From an uncultured Lachnospiraceae bacterium (lineage in GTDB: Bacteria; Bacillota; Clostridia; Lachnospirales; Lachnospiraceae), in contig CADCRB010000250.1 of the NCBI GenBank assembly GCA_902803745.1, positions 1-5,064 on the forward strand: a stretch of 5,064 bases of DNA. The letters are read 5' to 3'. The notes under the pieces were generated by a model, which worked only from the letters and a program-made list of their open reading frames with translations, was not told the origin of the DNA and searched no databases. The position numbers and the translations under genes are program-made. Position 1 is the stretch's first letter. Each line of letters opens with the position of its first letter. Positions 1 through 5,064 of this stretch are shown in pieces.

Positions 1-1
1 C

Positions 2-1054
2 ACTGAGAGCGTGATAAGGAGCCGTCACAGGATGACCTATCGAAATGTGCAGAAGATACTTGACGGTGATGAAGCTCTTAAAAAGGAATATGAGGATGCA
101 GTACCGATGCTTCAGGATATGGCTGTGCTTTCCGGTCTTATCAGGAGACGGAGGGAAAAGCATGGGGCCATAGACTTTGATCTTCCTGAGCCCCATATCA
201 TACTGGACGGGGACGGAAGGGTTTCGGATGTCAGAGTCCGTGAAAGGGATGATGCGTCCAGACTTATCGAGGATTTTATGCTCCTTGCCAATGAGACCGT
301 GGCCCGGACCTTCTATGATGCAGGACTTCCTTTCCTGTACAGGGTTCATGACGATCCCGATGAAGAGGGAATAAGAGAGCTTGGGACGCTTGCCCTGCGT
401 CTCGGCTTTCATATTAAATTCAAAAAAGACGGAAAGACGGAGGGAAAGGAGCTGCAGAAGCTTCTAAAGGAAACCGAGGGAAGCGATGCTGAGAGGCTTA
501 TCCGGACGCTGCTGCTCAGATCCATGTCCCAGGCGGGATATTCCGATAACCCGAAGGGACATTTCGGACTTGCGATGGAGCATTATACCCATTTTACATC
601 TCCTATAAGACGCTATCCTGACCTGCAGATACACAGGATAATAAAAGAGTATCTTAGGAATTCTCTCAATGAAAAGAAGATCATGCACTACAGCTCGATC
701 CTCGGAGAGGTCGCCTTAAAGTCAGGCATGCTTGAAAGAAGAGCTGATGATGTGGAGAGAGAGGCCGATAAGCTTAAGATGGTGGAATATATGCAGTCGC
801 ATATCGGTGATGAATATGACGGCATCATCTCGGGCGTTACGGAATGGGGCATCTATGTCGAGCTTGAGAACTGCATTGAAGGGATGGTACCTTTAAGGGA
901 CATGACGGATGATTATTACGAGCTTGAAAAAGACCGTTACCAGGTCGTAGGACGCGCGCTCCACAGGAAATATACTTTAGGTGATCCCGTGAGAGTAATG
1001 TGCGTAAGGGCTGACAAGCTTGAAGGCGAAATTGATTTTGAGATAAGGTATTGA
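2..1054 (+). CDS. rnr: Ribonuclease R, C-terminal 350 residues (5' end outside window)
   Basis: This is a processive 3'-to-5' exoribonuclease of the RNase II/RNB family, acting in the cytoplasm on structured RNA, rRNA fragments and non-stop mRNAs. The frame is open from base 2 and the first visible residues (TESVIRSRHRMTY) match the middle of the RNB domain, so the GTG at 11 is internal and not a start. Visible landmarks, numbered from the first visible residue, are FMLLANETVA (about 92-101), PFLYRVHDDPDEEG (about 110-123), and GHFGLAMEHYTHFTSPIRRYPD (about 186-207) with the conserved catalytic-region SPIRRY. An S1 RNA-binding domain follows at about 269-349 (GDEYDGIISGVTEWGIYVEL onward). The metal-binding Asp cluster and cold-shock domains would lie upstream of the window. 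The protein ends almost directly after S1, without the Lys/Arg-rich tail found in some RNase R proteins. It stops 2 bp before the smpB ATG, which suggests co-transcription. Confidence 0.96.
   Translation, partial: TESVIRSRHRMTYRNVQKILDGDEALKKEYEDAVPMLQDMAVLSGLIRRRREKHGAIDFDLPEPHIILDGDGRVSDVRVRERDDASRLIEDFMLLANETVARTFYDAGLPFLYRVHDDPDEEGIRELGTLALRLGFHIKFKKDGKTEGKELQKLLKETEGSDAERLIRTLLLRSMSQAGYSDNPKGHFGLAMEHYTHFTSPIRRYPDLQIHRIIKEYLRNSLNEKKIMHYSSILGEVALKSGMLERRADDVEREADKLKMVEYMQSHIGDEYDGIISGVTEWGIYVELENCIEGMVPLRDMTDDYYELEKDRYQVVGRALHRKYTLGDPVRVMCVRADKLEGEIDFEIRY
1045..1048 (+). promoter_or_regulatory. Ribosome binding site of smpB
   Basis: AAGG lies inside the last rnr codons, 8 nt before the ATG at 1057. 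An in-frame TTG at 1051 would be only 2 nt away, too close for initiation, so the spacing supports the ATG as the start. Confidence 0.6.
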
Positions 1055-1056
1055 TC

Positions 1057-1515
1057 ATGGCAGACAAAAAGATAATAGCGAATAATAAAAAAGCATTTCA
1101 TGATTATTTCATCGAGGAGCAGCTCGAGGTCGGCATCGAGCTTTTCGGCACGGAGGTAAAGTCGATCCGGGCTGGCAAGTGCTCCGTCAAAGAAGCTTAT
1201 ATTGATGCCAGGAGCGGAGAGCTCATCATATACGGCATGAATATTTCACCCTATGAAAAGGGCAACATCTTTAATAAGGACCCTCTCCGTGAAAAAAAAC
1301 TTCTGGCGCATAAGAAAGAGATACAGAAGCTTCAGGGGAAGCTTACCCAGAAGGGATATACTCTCCTTCCGCTTGAAGTCTATCTCACTCACGGAAAGGT
1401 AAAACTGCTCATAGGCCTCGGCCGCGGAAAGAAGCTTTACGACAAAAGAGAAAGCATAGCGAAGAAGGATATGAAGCGTGAGACTGAAAGAGAATTCAAA
1501 ATCAAAAATCTCTGA
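1057..1515 (+). CDS. smpB: SmpB, tmRNA (SsrA)-binding protein
   Basis: SmpB is a small RNA-binding protein that brings alanyl-tmRNA to stalled ribosomes in trans-translation. The 152-residue product has the usual family length. Visible family motifs are NNKKAFHDYFIEE (9-21), GTEVKSIRAGK (31-41), the SPYEKGN segment (64-70) with DPLREKKLLAH (75-85), and GRGKKLYDKRE (122-132). It ends in a basic tail (about 133-152), which in this family inserts into the ribosomal mRNA channel. The ATG at 1057 is chosen over an in-frame TTG at 1051 because of ribosome-binding-site spacing and because family members start with M-A-(D/K)-K. The gene follows rnr by 2 bp, a common arrangement; RNase R is known to associate with the SmpB-tmRNA system. 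The 3' end overlaps the next gene by 38 bp in another frame. No tmRNA gene follows it here. Confidence 0.97.
   Translation: MADKKIIANNKKAFHDYFIEEQLEVGIELFGTEVKSIRAGKCSVKEAYIDARSGELIIYGMNISPYEKGNIFNKDPLREKKLLAHKKEIQKLQGKLTQKGYTLLPLEVYLTHGKVKLLIGLGRGKKLYDKRESIAKKDMKRETEREFKIKNL
1462..1469 (+). promoter_or_regulatory. Ribosome binding site inside smpB for the lipoprotein gene
   Basis: AAGAAGGA sits 8 nt before the GTG at 1478, within the smpB tail codons. This decides the start of the downstream gene. The next in-frame ATG (1544) has no purine-rich site before it and would remove the positively charged part of the signal peptide. Confidence 0.65.
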
Positions 1516-3340
1516 CCTCTTAAAAAAAGTTCTCTTTTATTTCATGCTGATCCCGGCGGCTCTGTCCCTTTCCTGTGGCAGTGATGCCAAAGAGAGTGAT
1601 ACAAAGGATATAAAAGAGTGGGATTTCTTTAAGCGCAATGCCGAGATCCTGGAAGAGATGGATAAAGACCGGGATGAAGAGGAAGAGAAAGAAAAAAGCA
1701 TATATGAAGATATGCATCTGAAACTTACCGTTACCGATAAGGGTGAGGATGTTTTCATACCCCGTAAGGGCGCGTCCTATGATTACCGGTACGGGCCTTC
1801 CATGCTTTTGCAGGATGACGGCAGCATGGATGTGTATCTTTCTGTCACGGGGGACAGCGTGCACGAGCTGGACTGGATCAGCTGCATGCATTCGGATGAC
1901 GGGGGCTCTACCTGGTCTGATGAGAAGATCGTTCTGAGTCCTACCCCTGTTTCCAAAGACGAGCACTCAGTCTGCGATCCTGACGTATTCTACTACGGAG
2001 GGTTCTATTATCTCGGCTATACATCCACCATGGTGGAAACGAATCAGGGCATTGCCAACAGCATATTTCTGGCACGCTCCATCTATCCTGACGGACCCTT
2101 TGCAAAGTGGGACGGCAGCGGCTGGGGAGGTGACCCCGAGCCTGTAATATACTATGACGGCGTCTGGAACGGCTGGGGTGTCGGAGAGCCCAGCTTTGTG
2201 ATAGTGGATGATACGATATATGTTTATTCCACAAGAGATGCCTATAATGAAAAAAATGAGAGGATCAGGGCTACCGAGGTCCATACTGCTGACATCACCG
2301 ATGAGAACTGGCCTGCTAAGCTTGAGTTTGCAGGATATACTGTGATAAGGACTGATACCGGCGAAGAGGGCAGTGAGACAGACGGATATGTCTATGAAGA
2401 CTGTGATTCCTGGGATGTGGCATATGTGGAAAAGTATGACAAATTCGTGGCTGTATGCACGAACAGAAGGTTTTCGGGTGACAGCTGCATCCTGTATTAT
2501 GAATCCGAAAACGGGATCTACTTTGAGCGTGTTTCCGAGCTGAATGAAAACGTGATATGCGGCTGTCATAATGCCGGGATCATGTCCGACAGCCAGGGAC
2601 ATATCAAGCAGGGGGATCCTGCGATGATAGGATATGCCTACAGCGGAGCGGGGAATTCCGTCTGGGGAAACTGGGCTACAAGGATAGCTCCGATATCGAT
2701 AGGTATCACCCGGGAGATTGACCGCAGTGAAGAGGAAAAGGAGAATCTGAAGATACCTATTTCGGGCAGAAGCCGCAGCGGTAAGAGACATATATTTTTC
2801 ATTACGGCGGACAGCAGAGTCAGATCGGTCGGATCCACAGAAGAGGATTTCAGTGTATCCTGCGCCTGGATGGATAATTACAGGGCGACTCATGGCATCA
2901 CCTCCTCTGATGTGATCTATTCCGGCTATGACAGGGATATGATAAAGATCAGCAACGGAGTGATCACCCCGCTTGAGGGAGGAATGACAAGTCTGACTGT
3001 GGGCTACGGGGGAGTGAGCCGTCAGATAAGACTTAAGATTAATCCCGGAGACAGGAGCGTAAAGGATTTCTTCTCTCCTGTAAGCAGCTATACTGTCTCG
3101 CTTTCGCGTCCCTTCGCAGTGGCGGTAAGACCTATGATCAGGCTTAAGGATTACAGTATTTTTGAGATCAATCTTGATAATATTTCAGAATACGGGGTAA
3201 CGTTTGAGAGTATGGACGGAGCCATATGCTCCGTAAGGGAAGACGGGGTCATCACACCACTTTCTCCGGGGGAGACAAAGATAAAGGTTTCCGGCAGCAT
3301 GGGTATAACCTATGTAGTCGATGTCTGCGTCGTTGAATAA
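1478..3340 (+). CDS. Predicted lipoprotein: beta-propeller (GH43/sialidase-like) with Big_2-like C-terminus
   Basis: This is a 620-residue protein of unknown specific function. A lipoprotein signal peptide is visible: basic residues at 2-17, a hydrophobic stretch at 18-31, and a lipobox-like LSLSC with the cysteine at 33. An acidic, charged linker follows (about 55-80). Residues about 95-410 look like a beta-propeller. They contain an exact Asp-box S-x-D-x-G-x-T-W (139-146), the GH43-like DPDVFYYGGFYYLGYTST (167-184), GEPSFVIVDDTIYVYSTRD (236-254), and WDVAYVEKYDKFVAVC (312-327). Two Big_2-like Ig repeats close the protein (about 468-522 and 555-620), both with the motif GVITPL (494-499 and 590-595). 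The likely role is binding or cleaving glycans at the cell surface; a catalytic triad could not be assigned, so a non-enzymatic propeller is possible. The GTG start overlaps smpB by 38 bp, so translation may be coupled to it. The architecture is seen in the sequence; the glycan role is inferred. Confidence 0.85.
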   Translation: MRLKENSKSKISDLLKKVLFYFMLIPAALSLSCGSDAKESDTKDIKEWDFFKRNAEILEEMDKDRDEEEEKEKSIYEDMHLKLTVTDKGEDVFIPRKGASYDYRYGPSMLLQDDGSMDVYLSVTGDSVHELDWISCMHSDDGGSTWSDEKIVLSPTPVSKDEHSVCDPDVFYYGGFYYLGYTSTMVETNQGIANSIFLARSIYPDGPFAKWDGSGWGGDPEPVIYYDGVWNGWGVGEPSFVIVDDTIYVYSTRDAYNEKNERIRATEVHTADITDENWPAKLEFAGYTVIRTDTGEEGSETDGYVYEDCDSWDVAYVEKYDKFVAVCTNRRFSGDSCILYYESENGIYFERVSELNENVICGCHNAGIMSDSQGHIKQGDPAMIGYAYSGAGNSVWGNWATRIAPISIGITREIDRSEEEKENLKIPISGRSRSGKRHIFFITADSRVRSVGSTEEDFSVSCAWMDNYRATHGITSSDVIYSGYDRDMIKISNGVITPLEGGMTSLTVGYGGVSRQIRLKINPGDRSVKDFFSPVSSYTVSLSRPFAVAVRPMIRLKDYSIFEINLDNISEYGVTFESMDGAICSVREDGVITPLSPGETKIKVSGSMGITYVVDVCVVE

Positions 3341-3345
3341 AAGTG

Positions 3346-3375
3346 TTGACATCAGATTCTATTCTATGCTACACT
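3346..3375 (+). promoter_or_regulatory. Sigma-A-type promoter for the T-box leader and trpB2
   Basis: A perfect -35 hexamer TTGACA (3346-3351) is followed by an 18-bp spacer and a -10 TACACT (3370-3375), preceded by TGC, which makes an extended -10. Transcription would start near 3381-3383, just before the first strand of T-box Stem I. The -35 begins 5 bp after the stop codon of the lipoprotein gene. An alternative -10 at 3365 (TATGCT) leaves only 13 bp of spacer and is less likely. Confidence 0.85.
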
Positions 3376-3611
3376 CCCCTAAACCGTTGATGAAGAGTGA
3401 GTAAGCGGTATATCCCTGTGGATAGAGAGCTGCGGATGGTGGAAGCGCGGCGGCAGGCATATCACTGAATGGACTTCAGAGGGCGACCGGAAATGCATTA
3501 TCTGCAGAGTATGGGAGACGGAGCGTTGAATCTCCGTAAACAAAATTCGGCATATGTCAGTACAGTTTATCGTACCCGTATGCGCTAAGTGGACGTAGCT
3601 TACGTCAAGCC

Positions 3612-3640
3612 GGGTGGCACCGCAGGTTAATACCTGTCCC
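3612..3640 (+). promoter_or_regulatory. T-box antiterminator with tRNA acceptor-binding bulge
   Basis: GGG (3612-3614) pairs with CCC (3638-3640), and GCAGG (3622-3626) pairs with CCTGT (3633-3637, one G-U) across the loop TTAATA. Between the two helices lies the canonical 7-nt bulge TGGCACC (3615-3621). Its first four bases, TGGC, are complementary to a GCCA 3' end. This fits tRNA-Trp, whose discriminator base in bacteria is G. The 3' strand of this element is the same CCTGTCCC that forms the 5' arm of the terminator, so the two folds exclude each other. Confidence 0.92.
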
Positions 3641-3670
3641 AGCAATGTTGTTGCAGGGACGGGTTTTTTT
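3633..3670 (+). terminator. Rho-independent terminator of the T-box leader
   Basis: CCTGTCCC (3633-3640) pairs with GGGACGGG (3656-3663), with one G-U. After an A-A mismatch the helix continues as GCAA/TTGC (3642-3645/3651-3654) around a 5-nt loop. Seven T residues follow (3664-3670). It competes with the antiterminator. It may also stop transcripts coming from the rnr-smpB-lipoprotein unit, because no other terminator is visible after that unit. Confidence 0.93.
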
Positions 3671-3681
3671 ATTTGTCCCTG
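3654..3681 (+). repeat. Inverted repeat spanning the terminator T-tract
   Basis: CAGGGAC (3654-3660) is a perfect 7-bp complement of GTCCCTG (3675-3681). The first copy is mostly the 3' arm of the terminator, so this hairpin could only form when the terminator does not, that is, in read-through transcripts. Pairing is seen in the sequence; any role is inferred. Confidence 0.5.
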
Positions 3682-3704
3682 GAGATGCCGTTATCATATC
3701 AAAA

Positions 3705-3710
3705 AGGAGG
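3705..3710 (+). promoter_or_regulatory. Strong ribosome binding site of trpB2
   Basis: A full AGGAGG lies 8 nt before the ATG at 3719. It fixes this start and lies 35 nt after the terminator T-tract, clear of the terminator stem. Confidence 0.9.
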
Positions 3711-3718
3711 ACAGAAAA

Positions 3719-5064
3719 ATGGCAGAGAACAAGATACCCTACAAGATCTATCTGGAAGAAAGCGAGATGCCCAGGGCATGGTATAACCTCAGAGCCGATA
3801 TGAAGAATAAGCCCGCTCCGCTTCTTAATCCCGGTACAGGCAAGCCGCTCACGAAGGAAGAGCTCAGCCCGATCTTCTGTGAGGAGCTGGTGGATCAGGA
3901 GCTTGATGAGACTACACCTTTTATCGATATCCCTGAGGAGATCAGGAACTTCTATAAGATGTACAGACCGTCACCTCTGGTGCGCGCTTACTGTCTTGAG
4001 GAGAAGCTTCAGACTCCTGCAAAGATATATTACAAATTTGAGGGGAATAATACGAGCGGAAGCCACAAGCTCAATTCCGCCATTGCCCAGGCATATTACG
4101 CAAAGAAGCAGGGGCTTAAAGGCGTAACGACCGAGACCGGAGCCGGCCAGTGGGGTACGGCCCTCTCAATGGCCTGCTCATATTTTGATCTTGACTGTAA
4201 GGTTTATATGGTCAAGGTTTCCTACGAGCAAAAGCCCTTCAGACGTGAGGTGATGAGGACATACGGGGCATCCGTAGTGCCTTCGCCCTCTGAAACCACT
4301 GAAGTCGGAAAGAAGATCCTCTCAGAGCATCCCGGGACGACCGGAAGCCTTGGCTGCGCTATTTCGGAGGCTGTAGAGGTGGCAACCAAAAATCCCGGCT
4401 ACAGATATGTGCTGGGTTCTGTGCTGCATCAGGTCCTGCTGCATCAGTCAGTGATCGGTCTTGAGACAAAGACCGCCCTTGAAAAATATGGAATAAAGCC
4501 GGATATGATCATAGGCTGCGCAGGCGGCGGATCAAATCTGGGCGGACTTATCGCTCCATTTATGGGTGAGAAGCTTCGCGGTGAGGCTGATTACCGCATC
4601 ATAGCGGTGGAGCCTGCTTCCTGTCCGAGCTTTACCAGAGGTAAGTATGCCTATGATTTCTGTGATACCGGAATGATATGTCCTCTGGCTAAGATGTATA
4701 CGCTTGGAAGCAGCTTCATACCTTCGCCTAATCATGCAGGAGGTCTCAGATTCCATGGTATGAGCTCGACTTTGTCACAGCTTTATGCTGACGGACTGAT
4801 GGAGGCCGTGAGTGTGGAGCAGACGGAAGTCTTTGAAGCCGCAGAGCAGTTTGCAAGAGTGGAGGGGATACTTCCGGCGCCCGAAAGCTCCCATGCCATA
4901 AGGGTTGCCATAAACGAGGCGTTGAAGTGCAAGGAGACAGGAGAAGAAAAGACGATAGTATTCGGTCTCACCGGTACAGGATACTTCGATCTCGTTGCCT
5001 ATGAAAAGTTCAATAACGGTGAGATGTCGGATGAGATACCTACTGACGAGCAGATAGCTGAGTC
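3719..5064 (+). CDS. trpB2: TrpB2-type tryptophan synthase beta-like protein (3' end cut by window)
   Basis: This is a pyridoxal-phosphate enzyme that condenses indole with L-serine to make L-tryptophan. There are 448 complete codons before the window edge; the family is typically about 420-460 residues, so few codons should be missing. It has YRPSPLVRA (82-90), the PLP lysine in TSGSHKLNSA (K117), and the catalytic glutamate in TETGAGQWG (E139), where TrpB2 has W and classical TrpB has H. It also has the LHQVLLHQSVIG segment (236-247), the phosphate-binding CAGGGSN (267-273), and EGILPAPESSHA (382-393). GLTGTGYFD (416-424) occupies the place of the GxGxFD motif. The N-terminal extension (about 1-80) with MPRAWYNLRAD is typical of TrpB2 and not of TrpB1. 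No trpA is seen next to it, so it probably uses free indole or an alpha subunit encoded elsewhere. Control by the upstream Trp T-box supports a tryptophan role. Confidence 0.93.
   Translation, partial: MAENKIPYKIYLEESEMPRAWYNLRADMKNKPAPLLNPGTGKPLTKEELSPIFCEELVDQELDETTPFIDIPEEIRNFYKMYRPSPLVRAYCLEEKLQTPAKIYYKFEGNNTSGSHKLNSAIAQAYYAKKQGLKGVTTETGAGQWGTALSMACSYFDLDCKVYMVKVSYEQKPFRREVMRTYGASVVPSPSETTEVGKKILSEHPGTTGSLGCAISEAVEVATKNPGYRYVLGSVLHQVLLHQSVIGLETKTALEKYGIKPDMIIGCAGGGSNLGGLIAPFMGEKLRGEADYRIIAVEPASCPSFTRGKYAYDFCDTGMICPLAKMYTLGSSFIPSPNHAGGLRFHGMSSTLSQLYADGLMEAVSVEQTEVFEAAEQFARVEGILPAPESSHAIRVAINEALKCKETGEEKTIVFGLTGTGYFDLVAYEKFNNGEMSDEIPTDEQIAE

Larger units (their letters stand above)
3381..3670 (+). 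promoter_or_regulatory. T-box riboswitch, tryptophan-specific (tRNA-Trp sensing leader)
   Basis: This leader RNA reads the charging state of a tRNA and controls read-through into the gene behind it. Stem I can be paired by eye: CCGTTG (3384-3389) with CGACCGG (3484-3490, one bulge), GGTAT (3407-3411) with ATATC (3459-3463), CCTG (3415-3418) with CAGG (3454-3457), and GCTGCG (3429-3434) with CGCGGC (3446-3451). The last helix closes the conserved distal loop GATGGTGGAAG. AGAGAG (3424-3429) matches the usual AG-bulge region. The specifier lies in the typical GAA-NNN-AC context as GAATGGAC (3467-3474), with TGG (3470-3472) reading the tRNA-Trp anticodon. A Stem III-like hairpin is ACGGAG/CTCCGT (3518-3523/3532-3537). 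The T-box sequence and terminator form the 3' end. Uncharged tRNA-Trp should favour antitermination; charged tRNA should favour termination. Specificity is inferred from the specifier and discriminator pairing. Confidence 0.95.

Noticed and set aside
11..1054. GTG at 11 as the start of an independent 347-residue protein
   Set aside because: The frame is open upstream to the window edge and the residues before it continue the RNase R homology; the protein would lack most of the RNB domain.
1051..1056. TTG at 1051 as the smpB start
   Set aside because: Only 2 nt lie between it and the AAGG; the ATG at 1057 has proper spacing and gives a normal SmpB N-terminus.
1967..2893. Long open frame on the minus strand (308 codons)
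   Set aside because: It lies entirely opposite the lipoprotein gene, shows no recognisable family motifs, and the + strand protein has clear domain signatures.
3365..3370. TATGCT as the -10 box
   Set aside because: The spacer to TTGACA would be 13 bp; TACACT at 18 bp with an upstream TG fits better.
3379..3645. Minus-strand open frame of 88 codons over the leader
   Set aside because: It is the complement of a structured T-box RNA and has no recognisable motif; the RNA explains the sequence constraint.
3341..3718. tmRNA (ssrA) gene expected near smpB
   Set aside because: No tmRNA-like acceptor ends, T-arm or tag reading frame were seen; this space is fully explained by promoter, T-box and ribosome binding site.
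3879..4127. Open frame of 82 codons on the + strand in a different frame
   Set aside because: It is a shadow of the trpB2 coding sequence, which carries the PLP-enzyme motifs.

Overview
The window looks like a piece of a Firmicutes chromosome, most likely a Clostridia member such as Lachnospiraceae. The clues are strong AGGAGG/AAGGA-type ribosome binding sites, a T-box tRNA-sensing leader, the rnr-smpB gene order, and a TrpB2-type tryptophan synthase beta chain. This placement is inference. All genes are on the + strand and coding density is high.

Bases 1-3340 form what looks like one transcription unit. It starts with the 3' part of rnr (RNase R; the 5' end lies outside the window), then smpB (tmRNA-binding protein, 2 bp after the rnr stop). 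Next is a 620-codon gene for a predicted secreted lipoprotein, whose GTG start lies inside the smpB 3' end in another frame (38 bp overlap). RNase R and SmpB work together in trans-translation and in decay of non-stop mRNAs. The third gene encodes an unrelated surface protein: a lipobox, an acidic linker, a beta-propeller region with an Asp-box and GH43-like signatures, and two Big_2-like C-terminal repeats. No ssrA (tmRNA) gene and no terminator were seen between the lipoprotein stop and the next promoter.

Bases 3346-3718 are non-coding and regulatory. A sigma-A promoter (TTGACA, 18 bp, extended -10 TGC-TACACT) starts 5 bp after the lipoprotein stop and drives a T-box leader of about 290 nt. 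I can trace Stem I with a TGG (Trp) specifier, the conserved distal loop, the antiterminator with its 7-nt TGGCACC bulge, and the competing intrinsic terminator. The specifier and the bulge base that would pair with discriminator G73 both point to tRNA-Trp.

Bases 3719-5064 hold a TrpB2-type tryptophan synthase beta-like gene, cut by the window end within what are probably its last codons. The leader and gene make a consistent unit: uncharged tRNA-Trp would allow read-through and raise synthesis of an enzyme that makes tryptophan from indole and serine. No trpA or other trp gene is seen beside it in this window.
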